The notes: generated from the letters alone by a model not told the origin. A DNA stretch of 64,000 nucleotides from Limnohabitans sp. T6-5 (GCF_003063315.1 NZ_NERV01000002.1:682001-746000); one strand, 5' to 3'; shown: positions 24,292-33,525, counted from the first letter of the stretch. Made by a program: numbers and translations.

Positions 24292-26694
24292 TCACTTCCA
24301 CATGTTTTTCAAAAGGCTTGCCTTTAACCGCACATTTGCTTGTGTGCCAGCCTTGTAAACACGCAAGAAATCAGGCGACTTTCCAACGCCCTCCATGCAT
24401 ACCACCAATGCAGCCATAGCCGCCTGCACGCTGCTCTCTTCGCCATTCATTCGAACTTCATATGGAATGAACTTTTCAAACAATGGGATGGCTTTGGTAA
24501 ACATTTTCATTTGGGCATAAGTCAACGCTAAATTTGCCACAGCAATCATCGTGTCCGGGTGGTCTGCCCCCAGCTTGCTGGTACGGGCAGCCAGCACTTT
24601 TTCTTTCAAGGCCAGCGCTTTGTCGTTTTGGCCTAGGGCGCTGTAGGTACTGGCCAAGTTGCCCATGCTGGTGAGCGTGTCCGGGTGGTCAGCCCCCAGC
24701 TTGCTGGTACGGGCAGCCAGCACTTTTTCTTTCAAGGCCAGCGCTTTGTCGTTTTGGCCTAGGGCGCTGTAGGTACTGGCCAAGTTGCCCATGCTGGTGA
24801 GCGTGTCCGGGTGGTCTGCCCCCAGCTTGCTGGTGCGGGCAGCCAGCACTTTTTCTTCCAAGGCCAGCGCTTTGTCGTTTTGGCCCAGGGCGCTGTAGGT
24901 ACTGGCCAAGTTGCCCATGCTGGTGAGCGTGTCCGGATGGTCAGCCCCCAGCTTGGTGGTGCGGGCAGCCAGCACTTTTTCTTCCAAGGCTAGCGCTTTG
25001 TCGTTTTGGCCCAGTGCGCTGTAGGTGAGGGCCAAGTTGCCCATGCTGGTGAGCGTGTCCGGATGCTCGGCCCCCAGCTTGCTGGTGCGGGCGGCGACAA
25101 CTCTTTCGCCCAGCTCAGATGCTTTGGCCATTTGCCCTGCGGCGTAGTATTTAACAACCAGTCCATTTGCGCTCGAAAGCGTGTCCGGGTGGTCTGCCCC
25201 CAGCTTGGTGGTGCGGGCGGCCAGCACTTTTTCTTCCAAGGCCAGCGCTTTGTCGTTTTGACCCAGGGCGCTGTAGGTGACTGCCAAGTTGTTCATGCTG
25301 GTGAGCGTGTCCGGGTGGTCAGCCCCCAGCTTGCTGGTACGGGCGGCCAGCACTTTTTCTTTCAAGGCCAGCGCTTTGTCGTTTTGGCCCAGGGCGCTGT
25401 AGGTGAGGGCCAAGTTGCCCATGCTGGTGAGCGTGTCCGGGTGGTCAGCCCCCAGCTTGCTGGTGCGGGCGGCCAGCACTTTTTCTTGCAAGGCCAGCGC
25501 TTTGTCGTTTTGGCCCAGGGCGCTGTAAGTAACGGCCAAGTTGCTCATGCTGGTGAGCGTGTCCGGGTGGTCAGCCCCCAGCTTGCTGGTGCGGGCAGCG
25601 ACAACTCTTTCGCCCAGCTCAGATGCTTTGGCCATTTGCCCTGCGGCGTAATATTTAACAACCAGTCCATTTGCGCTCGAAAGCGTATCCGGGTGGTCTG
25701 CCCCCAGCTTGGCGGTCTCTTCGGCAAGCATGCGTTCGCGCACTTGCAGGGCCAGGGCGTTTTGCTCGTCTGCTTGCAAGTTGATGGCCAAATCTTCTAG
25801 CAGCCTCAGGCGCGAAGCCAGAGGCAGGTGCGGCCCAGCGCTCTGAATGGCTTGGTCAACCCATGCGATGGCTTGTGCATGTGGGTGTTTTTCGACCACC
25901 AAATCCACTATTTCTTCGCTTGCCAGCGTGCCCCATGTCCGCCAAAAGCCGTTGGCAAAGCTGCCTTCACCCATCAAGGCGATGGCTTGCTGGTGCGCCC
26001 CCACCAAGAGGGCAAGTGCAGGGTTGATTTGCCTTTTTTTTGCGAGCTCTCGGGCCTGTTCTCGCACGCTTCGCAGTGCTTGCATTTTGGGCCAGGTTTG
26101 CTCAAACCACTGCTTGGCCGCCCGTGCATCGGCCACTGCCCAGTTGTTTTGGATAAAGAGATTGAAGTCGCCTATCGGCCCTTGCAATTGTTCTTCTTTG
26201 TCGATGGCCTGCAGTGTTTTTTGATACCAAGACTGGGCTTGCGTTTTGTCGCCCACCAGCAAAAAAGTGTGCCCCAGATTAACCAGTGCAGAGTAATCAC
26301 TACCGGGCAAATCTACCGCTTTTTGGCAATCGGGGCGGGCTTGCATGGCCCGATTGCGCTCTAACAAATACCAGCAGATGTAGTGGTGGTCGCCGCTTCG
26401 GGTCAAAGGGCGTTTGACCAACTCCAAACTGGCAGCATAGGCTTGGTCTGATTTGTTTTGGTTGCGCAGCACATTAACCAAATTGCGCCAATCGGAGGCT
26501 GTGCTTTGGGGCAGCGAAGCGATTTTTTGTGCAACGGCTTCTGCAGAAGGCCAGTCTTTGGCATTCCAAGGCGCGTCAAGTTGCTTGCGCAAGTCTTCTA
26601 TTGACTGCGCCCACGCGCTGCCTGTTGCGAAGGCCGCTGCCAGCAGCGTGGCGTGGCCGATGTGGTTGAGAGATAAACGCCATTGGGTTTTCAT
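24292..26694 (-). CDS. Exported kinesin-light-chain-like TPR protein
   Basis: An 800-residue protein with a Sec signal peptide (about residues 1-29, ending SAWA). The N-terminal half is helical TPR-like. Then come nine nearly identical 42-residue TPR units of the TPR_12/kinesin-light-chain type, consensus KLGADHPDTLTSMGNLA followed by YSALGQNDKALAL, and a divergent tenth unit. Such arrays are protein-binding scaffolds. A signal peptide puts it in the periplasm or outside. Repeats share about 95% identity at DNA level, implying recent expansion. It heads an accessory block between parE and parC; no partner is evident. Confidence 0.85.
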   Translation of the reverse strand: MKTQWRLSLNHIGHATLLAAAFATGSAWAQSIEDLRKQLDAPWNAKDWPSAEAVAQKIASLPQSTASDWRNLVNVLRNQNKSDQAYAASLELVKRPLTRSGDHHYICWYLLERNRAMQARPDCQKAVDLPGSDYSALVNLGHTFLLVGDKTQAQSWYQKTLQAIDKEEQLQGPIGDFNLFIQNNWAVADARAAKQWFEQTWPKMQALRSVREQARELAKKRQINPALALLVGAHQQAIALMGEGSFANGFWRTWGTLASEEIVDLVVEKHPHAQAIAWVDQAIQSAGPHLPLASRLRLLEDLAINLQADEQNALALQVRERMLAEETAKLGADHPDTLSSANGLVVKYYAAGQMAKASELGERVVAARTSKLGADHPDTLTSMSNLAVTYSALGQNDKALALQEKVLAARTSKLGADHPDTLTSMGNLALTYSALGQNDKALALKEKVLAARTSKLGADHPDTLTSMNNLAVTYSALGQNDKALALEEKVLAARTTKLGADHPDTLSSANGLVVKYYAAGQMAKASELGERVVAARTSKLGAEHPDTLTSMGNLALTYSALGQNDKALALEEKVLAARTTKLGADHPDTLTSMGNLASTYSALGQNDKALALEEKVLAARTSKLGADHPDTLTSMGNLASTYSALGQNDKALALKEKVLAARTSKLGADHPDTLTSMGNLASTYSALGQNDKALALKEKVLAARTSKLGADHPDTMIAVANLALTYAQMKMFTKAIPLFEKFIPYEVRMNGEESSVQAAMAALVVCMEGVGKSPDFLRVYKAGTQANVRLKASLLKNMWK
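24577..25710 (-). repeat. Nine 126-bp tandem repeats encoding TPR units
   Basis: Exact 126-base period from the KLGA codon at 25710 down to 24577; the diverged tenth unit runs to about 24465. Units 1 and 5 share a distinctive variant (SSANGLVVKYYAAGQ), and units 2-4 and 6-8 are of the common type, suggesting that a block of four units was duplicated as a whole. Confidence 0.9.
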
Positions 26695-26760
26695 GATTTG
26701 CGCCTTCTGATTGGTAATTTTTTGTTGCCTGATTCATTCAAAAATGATTAATTTGAACGT

Positions 26761-26925
26761 TTATTTGCGGCAATAACTTTGTGGAAAAAACTTGCTGGGT
26801 CGGGCAGATTCGTTGAGCACCTGCCCCACATCCACCACAGATAAAAACCATTTCTCTTCCACCTCGTCCCAGTGCGAGCGCACTTGCACGGACTCAAACA
26901 GTTTGAGTTGCGGCTGGTTCGTCAT
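26761..26925 (-). pseudogene. BRO-N domain fragment
   Basis: A 54-codon frame with a good ribosome-binding site (CAGGAG, about 7 bases upstream). It starts LKLFESVQVRSHWDEVEEKW and FLSVVDVGQVL, the N-terminus of BRO-N (antirepressor-type) proteins, and then becomes unrelated (SARPSKFFPQSYCRK) before stopping. Intact relatives run well beyond 100 residues. I read it as a truncated remnant from a mobile element. The ATG overlaps the stop of the upstream hydrolase. Confidence 0.55.
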
Positions 26926-27521
26926 GGCGCGCTCCTGTTGGCAAAGGGTGGCACTGGGCCCGTGCCGGCAAAGACCCGAGTCAAAAACTGAGCAAACAGG
27001 TGCTCAATGGTTGGCATTGCGGCGTTAAGGCGGTGGTCACCCTCCAGCAGGTGCAGCTGACAGCCGTGTTGCTGAGCAAACCGGATGCTGTGCGCAACGG
27101 GCACCACCGCGTCGCCCCAGCCATGCACGATGTGCACCCGCTGCGTGCCCGGCTGGGGCTGCTGCACCGCATAGCCGGGAATGAAAAAGGCAGGGGCCAG
27201 CAAAAACAAGGCGCTGGTTGGCAGGTTTTGGCTGGCCACTGTGGACACATAGCCCCCCATGCTGGAGCCCACCAAAACCAGTTGATCGTGAACAGGCAGC
27301 GCGGTGGCGCAAAGCTGTGCCACCCGTCGGTCTGACTCACCGGGGGCGTCTTGGTCATGCACCACGCCTGCTGGATGCTCGCGGTAGTTGACGGACAAGG
27401 TGGCAGCGCCCAAGCGCTCGGCGACCTGCATCAGGGCGCGAATTTTGGTGCCCAGCGGGCCAGATTCTTTGCCGTGAGAGAAAACGACAAGAAGCCGATG
27501 CGGTTGTGGTGTGTGTGGCAT
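26922..27521 (-). CDS. Alpha/beta hydrolase
   Basis: A 199-residue cytoplasmic protein with an alpha/beta-hydrolase fold. The nucleophile elbow is GSSMGG near residue 87; a likely acid is in HGWGDAVVP and the His in EGDHRLN. The N-terminus reads LLVVFSHGKESGP. The GSSMGG-family includes small carboxyl-ester hydrolases and YqiA-like proteins; substrate unknown. It lies between the AAA+ ATPase and the BRO-N fragment on the same strand. Confidence 0.7.
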   Translation of the reverse strand: MPHTPQPHRLLVVFSHGKESGPLGTKIRALMQVAERLGAATLSVNYREHPAGVVHDQDAPGESDRRVAQLCATALPVHDQLVLVGSSMGGYVSTVASQNLPTSALFLLAPAFFIPGYAVQQPQPGTQRVHIVHGWGDAVVPVAHSIRFAQQHGCQLHLLEGDHRLNAAMPTIEHLFAQFLTRVFAGTGPVPPFANRSAP

Positions 27522-27539
27522 GTCAAATCTTTGCCAAGT

Positions 27540-28889
27540 TCACAAAAACCCAAACCGTTTTTTGCTCGTCACCGCCGCGCTGCTTTCCAGATAGCTGGCG
27601 ATGTCGGCATAGTCGCCGCCTTCATTGGCGTATTCCACATAGTTTTTGGCCATGGCCAGCCATTCAGTGGTGCTGGCCTTCATGCGGCGGCGGCTCATCT
27701 GCAAGTCGGCAAGGCACACGGGGCGCTCACTCTCGCCTTGCAACACGCCCTGCAGCAGGGCAGACACGGCGTCTTCCACCAGGGCTTTGAGGTCGGCCCC
27801 AGAAAAGTCGGGCGTGTCTGCGGCCAGGGCTTCAATGGCGGTGTCGTTCACATCGGTAGCCAGCGGGCGCTGGGCCAGCCACAGCTGCAAGATGGCGGCG
27901 CGGGCGGCTGCATCGGGCGGGGGCACAAACAGGCGCTGGTCAAAGCGGCCGGGGCGTTTGAAAGCGGGGTCAATGTCCCAAGGCACGTTGGTGGCACCCA
28001 GCACCAGCAATTGTTCGTTGTCGGCGCCCAAACCGTCGAGTTCGGCCAAAAAAGTGTTGACGGTGGTGGCCATGGCGCTGTGGCGCAACTGGTCACGGCG
28101 TTTGCACAGCGCGTCCAGTTCGTCAATGAAAACGATGGCGGGCCGGTGGGCGCGGGCGGTTTCAAACAGGCGGTGGATGTTGCGCTCGCTGTTGCCCACG
28201 TACATGTTGAGGATGTCGTGAATGCCCACATGGAAAAACGCCGCCCCACACTCGCCTGCAATCGCCCGCGCAAAGTAGGTTTTGCCGCAGCCCGGCGGGC
28301 CATAAAGCAGCATGCCGCCTCCGGCTTTTTGGCGGTATTTGCGAAACAGTTCGGGCCGCGCAAAGGGCTCGACGATGCGCATGCGTGCCGAGGTTTTGAG
28401 CGCGTCCATGCCGCCGACATCGGCCAGGCGCACGCTGCTGTGCTCGGCGGTCCAGGGCGCAAACTGGCTGAGGGCTTGCAAGTCGTCTTGCTGGGGGAGC
28501 GGTTCGGGCAAGAACGCTGGGGCTTGGGAAGTTGCACTGGTTCTGGCGCGGGTTTCGTGCGACTCGTGCGACTCGTGCGCCTCATGGCTTGCTTTGGGGT
28601 CGGGGTTTTGAGCTGGATTTTGGGCAGCATCGCAGCTTTGGCCCTGATTGCCCGGGTGGCCTGTATGACCGCCCAGGGCCTGCCGTGCTTGTTGCACACA
28701 GGCTCGCAATTCAGCCGGGGCGTCGGCGCTGCGGGCCAGTGGGGCGAGCCATTCAAGAATGCTGGCCCACCGCCCTGCCCGCTGCCAGCGCGGGGCCAGC
28801 AATTGGGCCAGGGCCAAATTGCCCGGGCTGGCTTCAAAGGCTTGCTCCAGCAAGGCCAGTTCGGGGTCGTGATCTTGGGGTTGGCTCAT
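27540..28889 (-). CDS. AAA+ ATPase, classic clade (Msp1/spastin-like core)
   Basis: A 449-residue ATPase. Residues 1-75 are helical, TPR-like; a low-complexity linker follows (HEAHESHESHE, encoded by repeated GACTCGTGC). The AAA core starts at DVGGMDALK (about 157): Walker A GPPGCGKT (197-204), Walker B IVFIDELDAL, sensor GATN and Arg finger RPGRFDQRL. The domain remodels or extracts substrates in related proteins. It pairs with the membrane TPR protein at 28923-30425 (33 bases upstream), hinting at a shared complex. The role in this organism is unknown. Confidence 0.85.
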   Translation of the reverse strand: MSQPQDHDPELALLEQAFEASPGNLALAQLLAPRWQRAGRWASILEWLAPLARSADAPAELRACVQQARQALGGHTGHPGNQGQSCDAAQNPAQNPDPKASHEAHESHESHETRARTSATSQAPAFLPEPLPQQDDLQALSQFAPWTAEHSSVRLADVGGMDALKTSARMRIVEPFARPELFRKYRQKAGGGMLLYGPPGCGKTYFARAIAGECGAAFFHVGIHDILNMYVGNSERNIHRLFETARAHRPAIVFIDELDALCKRRDQLRHSAMATTVNTFLAELDGLGADNEQLLVLGATNVPWDIDPAFKRPGRFDQRLFVPPPDAAARAAILQLWLAQRPLATDVNDTAIEALAADTPDFSGADLKALVEDAVSALLQGVLQGESERPVCLADLQMSRRRMKASTTEWLAMAKNYVEYANEGGDYADIASYLESSAAVTSKKRFGFL

Positions 28890-28922
28890 GGTCAGAGGAT
28901 GCTTTTTAAAATGAACAGGGTT

Positions 28923-30425
28923 TCACGCCTGCCGCAGGTTGTTGGCTTGCAGCATGGCGTACAGGGCCAGGCCCAAGGCCCAGAGCCACTGCAAACCACC
29001 AGCACCATGGCCAACATCAAGCTGAAGGCCGCTGGCCCAGATGAACGTGCCCAAAGCGGGCACCATGCCCAGCAGCCAAATCGTCAAATAGCCGTTGGGC
29101 CGCTGCCCCTTGGGCAAGCGCCAAAGCGCCAGCAGCCACACGCCCAGAGGTACGGCAAAAATCCACCAGAAGGTGACCATGGCCAGCACTATCCACGGGC
29201 CACTGACAGCCAGCGCCAACAAGCCCACCAGCGCATTGAAGTGCGTGGCGGGGCGGCTGCAGACATCGCCCAACCAAACTCGCGCACGGCCTTCGCGGTG
29301 CGCTTGGAACCCCTCTCGGCCAAAGACCCAAGCCAAGCGCAAAGGCTCGGTGCCCGCCACCCGCAACAGGCCCAAACCGGCCACGCCGATGAAGGCCACG
29401 ACCAAAGAACCGACCAGATAGGCCAGCGTTGCCCAATCCCACAGCGCAATGGGGCCGCTTTGCAGCATGCGCATGGGCACACTGGTGGGTGCCTCAGCAT
29501 TCCAGCACAGGGCCTGGGCATACAGAAAAAGCCACAGCAAGGCGGTGCGCTGCACCCGCCCCAGCCACGAAAACGCCAGCACCGCGTTGAACACCAACAC
29601 CGCTTGCGGCCACCAGACGGGGATGCCTTCTGACGCCACCAGCTGCACCCAAGCCCAGCTTTGGCACGAGAGCGTCAGCACACAACCCAGCACAGCCAAG
29701 GCCACATCGAGCCACCAGCGCCAGCCAAGGTCGCGCCACTGTTTTTGCCATTCGGTTTGTGTGGGGCTGACCCGCAAGGCCTGGCCCAGCAGTTGGCGGG
29801 ACCGCCCCCAACGGGTCAGGCTTTGGGTGGGACTTTGCATCAGGGCGAGCAAGGCCAATGCGTGCGCATGGCCCGGCGCGAGCCGCAGGGCTTCGTGCAC
29901 ATGCTTTAAGGCGACTTGGCGCTGTTGCAGGTTGTGGGCCATGCGGGCGCGCTCGGCATGGTAATTGGCCTCGTCGGGCTCAAGGCCGATGGCCACATCC
30001 AGCGCATGGGCGGCGTTGGCCCAGTTTTGGCCAGCGGCCAGCACTTGGGCCAAACAGGTGTGCAAATGCGCGGCATCGGGTCGCAGGGCCAAACCTGCCC
30101 GCGCTTCGCGTTCGGCCTGCGCCAGCAAACCCAAAGCCAGCGCTTGGTGCGCTGCAAAAAAGGGCCAGCGCTCATCGCCCGGCCAGATTTGACGCGCACG
30201 CTGCAAGGCGCTTTGCGCCGCGGGCGTGGCCAGCGTGTCTTGCATGTAATGCGCCTGCAACACCAATGCAAAGGCCACGGGCTCGTCGCCACGCGCTAAC
30301 CAAGCCGCGCCATGGGCCAAAACATCGGACCAACGCCCCAAATTAGCCAGCACTTGAAATTGGGCCACGGTCATCACGCTGGTGACTGGGTTGGGCGCTG
30401 GCGACAAGTTACTGGCTGAAGTCAT
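28923..30425 (-). CDS. TPR protein with multi-pass membrane domain
   Basis: A 500-residue protein. Residues 1-210 hold TPR-like helices (GDEPVAFALVLQAHYMQDTL, ANYHAERARMAHNLQQRQVA). From about 225 on there are six to eight hydrophobic segments (VALAVLGCVLTLSCQSWAWV, ALWDWATLAYLVGSLVVAFI, GWIVLAMVTFWWIFAVPLGV-like). Probably inner membrane with the TPR part in the cytoplasm. It is upstream of the AAA+ gene on the same strand and the likely anchor or adaptor for it (inference from adjacency and TPR content of both). Confidence 0.7.
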   Translation of the reverse strand: MTSASNLSPAPNPVTSVMTVAQFQVLANLGRWSDVLAHGAAWLARGDEPVAFALVLQAHYMQDTLATPAAQSALQRARQIWPGDERWPFFAAHQALALGLLAQAEREARAGLALRPDAAHLHTCLAQVLAAGQNWANAAHALDVAIGLEPDEANYHAERARMAHNLQQRQVALKHVHEALRLAPGHAHALALLALMQSPTQSLTRWGRSRQLLGQALRVSPTQTEWQKQWRDLGWRWWLDVALAVLGCVLTLSCQSWAWVQLVASEGIPVWWPQAVLVFNAVLAFSWLGRVQRTALLWLFLYAQALCWNAEAPTSVPMRMLQSGPIALWDWATLAYLVGSLVVAFIGVAGLGLLRVAGTEPLRLAWVFGREGFQAHREGRARVWLGDVCSRPATHFNALVGLLALAVSGPWIVLAMVTFWWIFAVPLGVWLLALWRLPKGQRPNGYLTIWLLGMVPALGTFIWASGLQLDVGHGAGGLQWLWALGLALYAMLQANNLRQA

Positions 30426-30489
30426 AGGTAAAAAAGAAAACTATCAGCCAGAATAACACGTACAAAATAATCAAAAATTGACTGTCAAT

Positions 30490-30993
30490 ATGTTCAAACA
30501 ACTCCGCAAGCTATTCACGGGTCATGCCAGCAGCACACCGGGCATGCCGATGCCGTCTACCCCCAAGTTGTCGCCAACTGAGGTGACCACCTTCAGCCAT
30601 ACAGGCCACGGCTCGGCCTTTCAAAGCTCCAACTTAGACGCATCTTCGGCGGAGCGTTTTGAAAATGGTCTTTTGAACTGGTTGAGGACCGACATGGGAT
30701 TGACGCCTGTTTCATGTTCGGGAACCAACACCCGCTACTGGGCATTTGCGTACGGCGGGCACGAGGTCCATCTGGCCGTCATCGGGCCGCAGCACAACAC
30801 GAGCGCCCCAGCGCCAAACCTTGACTGGATTTTGCGGATCGAAGAACCTGAGCCACTGGCGTTTGTGGCCGTGATAGAGCAGCATTTCGTTGCAAGCGAA
30901 CGACTCAAGCGCAAGATGCCGGGCAGCGGAAAAACCCGTGTGCAGTTCAAATCAACCGAGTGGCTGTCGCACCGCATCGAGCACAGGGCGTGA
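30490..30993 (+). CDS. Hypothetical protein, 167 aa
   Basis: A protein starting at the ATG at 30490 (a TTG 12 bases earlier is an alternative). A basic N-terminus and Ser/Pro-rich stretch precede a globular part with FENGLLNWLRTDMGLTPVSC, YWAFAYGGHEVHLAVIGP and FVAVIEQHFVASERL. It faces the accessory genes and overlaps the convergent 30952-31359 gene by 42 bases at the 3' end. I do not recognise a family. Confidence 0.55.
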   Translation: MFKQLRKLFTGHASSTPGMPMPSTPKLSPTEVTTFSHTGHGSAFQSSNLDASSAERFENGLLNWLRTDMGLTPVSCSGTNTRYWAFAYGGHEVHLAVIGPQHNTSAPAPNLDWILRIEEPEPLAFVAVIEQHFVASERLKRKMPGSGKTRVQFKSTEWLSHRIEHRA

Positions 30994-31359
30994 CGATAAA
31001 AGGCAGGTGCTGCCCAGCGGCCATGCGGGAGCCCCATGCCAGCGGCGCACACGCCACCAAGCTTCCAGTGCATATTGCAGCGCAGCCCAGACAGAAAACG
31101 CCGACAGAGCCACGCTGCCCACCAACATCAGCCAAGCCCTCAAAGGCGCTTGATCTGCGGTGTATTCGTGACCTTTGTAGAAAAACGAATGCCCCTCCCA
31201 AATGCCTAGCCCGACATGGCCCACCCAGTAGGCCCACGCCAACACAAGCACACTGCACCCCACCGATGCCAATAAGTTCAACGCCGTGGGTGTGGTCACA
31301 CGGTCTTTGCTGGCCAGGTCCAGCGCGTTGTTTTGAATTTTTTTGAGCAGTGTCTTCAT
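30952..31359 (-). CDS. Hypothetical membrane protein, 135 aa
   Basis: A protein with two or three hydrophobic segments (LLASVGCSVLVLAWAYWVGH, WLMLVGSVALSAFSVWAALQ) and a basic C-terminus (WWRVRRWHG). The start codon is an ATG at 31359. The 3' end overlaps the convergent gene at 30490-30993. Sits just downstream of parE on the same strand. No recognisable family. Confidence 0.5.
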   Translation of the reverse strand: MKTLLKKIQNNALDLASKDRVTTPTALNLLASVGCSVLVLAWAYWVGHVGLGIWEGHSFFYKGHEYTADQAPLRAWLMLVGSVALSAFSVWAALQYALEAWWRVRRWHGAPAWPLGSTCLLSSRPVLDAVRQPLG

Positions 31360-31455
31360 GGATTCAGCGCCCTATCACTTCACAGAACCGCCTGCCTTGT
31401 GCATCTTGATAAGTAGCGGCGTGACAAAACTGGCACAACAGAACCAGTGCGCCCA

Positions 31456-33438
31456 TCACACATCGATTTCGATGCTGTCGCCGTGCAGTTCCATCAACTC
31501 ACGCCGGGCGGCGGCTTCGCCTTTGCCCATGAGTTGGGTCATCAGGCTTTCGGTGCCGGCGTTGTCCAGCGGGCCCAGCTCGATGGGCAAGAGGCGGCGG
31601 GTGTCGGGGTTGAGCGTGGTGTCCCACAGCTGCTCGGCGCTCATCTCGCCCAAGCCCTTGAAGCGGCTGATGCTCCAGCCGCCTTCTTTCACGCCGTCTT
31701 TGCGCAGTTTGTCGATGATGGCCGTCAGTTCGCCGTCGTCCAGCGCATAGGCTTTAGATGCAGGCTTTTTCCCGCGTGCAGGCGCATCGACACGAAACAG
31801 CGGCGGCCTCGCCACATACAAATGCCCGGCTTCGATCAACTTGGGGAAATGGCGGAAGAACAAGGTCAGCAGCAACACCTGAATGTGCGATCCGTCCACG
31901 TCCGCGTCGCTCAAGATGCACACCTTGCCGTAGCGCAGGTTGCTCATGTCAGGCGAGTCATTCGGTCCGTGTGGGTCGACACCAATGGCCACCGAAATGT
32001 CGTGGATTTCGTTGTTGGCAAACAAGCGGTCGCGGTCCACTTCCCAGGTGTTGAGCACCTTGCCGCGCAGGGGCAAGATGGCTTGGCACTCTTTGTTGCG
32101 GCCCATTTTGGCGCTGCCGCCGGCCGAGTCACCCTCTACCAAAAACACCTCGTTGTGCAGGATGTCTTTGCTCTCGCAATCGGTCAACTTGCCGGGCAGC
32201 ACGGCCACGCCGGAGCTCTTGCGCTTTTCCACCTTTTGACCGGCCTTTTGGCGGGTTTGCGCGGCCTTGATGGCCAGCTCGGCCAGCTTTTTGCCGTAGT
32301 CCACATGCTCGTTGAGCCACAGCTCCAGCGCCGGGCGCACAAAGCTGGACACCAGACGCACCGCATCGCGTGAGTTCAGGCGTTCCTTGATCTGGCCCTG
32401 AAACTGCGGGTCGAGCACCTTGGCGCTCAACACATAGCTGGCGCGGGCGAACACGTCTTCGGGCATGAGCTTGACGCCTTTGGGCAGCAAGCCATGCAGT
32501 TCAATGAAGCTTTTAACGGCGGTGAACAGGCCGTCGCGCAAGCCGCTGTCGTGTGTGCCGCCTGCGCTGGTGGGGATCAGGTTGACGTAGCTCTCGCGCA
32601 CCGGCGCACCGTCTTCGGTGAAGGCCACGGCCCACGAAGCGCCCTCGCCTTCGGCAAAGCTGTCGTTGTTACCGTCGGCAAAGCCTTCGCCTTCAAACAA
32701 GGGGATGACCGGGTCGCCATTCAGGGTTTGCGTCAGGTAGTCGCGCAGACCGGCTTTGTATTGCCACTGCTGGGTTTCTTTGGTTTTCTCATTCACCAAA
32801 GTCACCGTCACGCCGGGCATCAGCACCGCCTTGCTGCGCAGCAGGTGCGTCAGCTCGTTCATGGGCAGGTTGCTGGATTCAAAATATTTGGCGTCGGGCC
32901 AGGCACGCACCGTGGTGCCTTGCTTGCGGTCGCCGTCAGCTGAGGCGCGGGCCACCAGCGGCTCGGTCACGTCGCCGCCGGAGAACACCAAGGTGGCCAC
33001 TTTGCCTTCACGGTAGCTGGTGGCTTCGAGGCGCTTGGAAAGCGCATTGGTCACCGAAACGCCCACGCCGTGCAAACCGCCCGAGAAGCTGTAGGCCCCG
33101 CCCTTGCCCTTGTCGAACTTGCCGCCCGCGTGCAGGCGGGTGAACACCAGCTCGATCACCGGGGCGTTTTCTTCGGGGTGCATGCCAAATGGAATGCCCC
33201 GGCCATCGTCTTCGATGCTCACCGAGCCGTCGGCATGCAGAACCACTTTGATCTTTTTGCCGTAACCCGCCAGCGCTTCGTCGGCGGCGTTGTCAAGCAC
33301 TTCCTGGATGATGTGCAGGGGGTTGTCGGTGCGGGTGTACATGCCCGGGCGTTGCTTGACGGGCTCCAGGCCCTTGAGGACGCGGATCGAGCCTTCGGAG
33401 TACTCGTTCGAGGTTTTGACAGTTGATTGGGTAGCCAT
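31456..33438 (-). CDS. parE: DNA topoisomerase IV subunit B
   Basis: A 660-residue ATPase subunit of topoisomerase IV. GHKL ATP-binding motifs are clear: EVLDNAADEALAGY (about 46-60), EDDGRGIPFGMHPE and SGGLHGVGVSVTNALS. The central transducer follows, then the TOPRIM domain (VEGDSAGGSAKMGRNKE, ILSDADVDGSHIQVLLLT) with DxD Mg-binding residues, and the C-terminal tail ends with RFKGLGEMSAEQLWDTT and a conserved block. In related genomes parE and parC are usually near each other; here about 9.5 kb intervenes. Confidence 0.96.
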   Translation of the reverse strand: MATQSTVKTSNEYSEGSIRVLKGLEPVKQRPGMYTRTDNPLHIIQEVLDNAADEALAGYGKKIKVVLHADGSVSIEDDGRGIPFGMHPEENAPVIELVFTRLHAGGKFDKGKGGAYSFSGGLHGVGVSVTNALSKRLEATSYREGKVATLVFSGGDVTEPLVARASADGDRKQGTTVRAWPDAKYFESSNLPMNELTHLLRSKAVLMPGVTVTLVNEKTKETQQWQYKAGLRDYLTQTLNGDPVIPLFEGEGFADGNNDSFAEGEGASWAVAFTEDGAPVRESYVNLIPTSAGGTHDSGLRDGLFTAVKSFIELHGLLPKGVKLMPEDVFARASYVLSAKVLDPQFQGQIKERLNSRDAVRLVSSFVRPALELWLNEHVDYGKKLAELAIKAAQTRQKAGQKVEKRKSSGVAVLPGKLTDCESKDILHNEVFLVEGDSAGGSAKMGRNKECQAILPLRGKVLNTWEVDRDRLFANNEIHDISVAIGVDPHGPNDSPDMSNLRYGKVCILSDADVDGSHIQVLLLTLFFRHFPKLIEAGHLYVARPPLFRVDAPARGKKPASKAYALDDGELTAIIDKLRKDGVKEGGWSISRFKGLGEMSAEQLWDTTLNPDTRRLLPIELGPLDNAGTESLMTQLMGKGEAAARRELMELHGDSIEIDV

Positions 33439-33525
33439 GGTGGCGGATTGTAGTGGGATTTTGCGCGGAATACTGGATACAAAAACAGTGCCAATGAACT
33501 GGCAGAGCTGGGAAAAAAATGCCTC

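Noticed and set aside
24451..25710. CRISPR-like regular repeat
   Set aside because: The 126-bp period is in frame and codes for TPR units; there are no short repeats with unique spacers.
27351..29633. 760-codon frame on the plus strand
   Set aside because: It covers the AAA+ and TPR genes in antisense and is of shadow composition.
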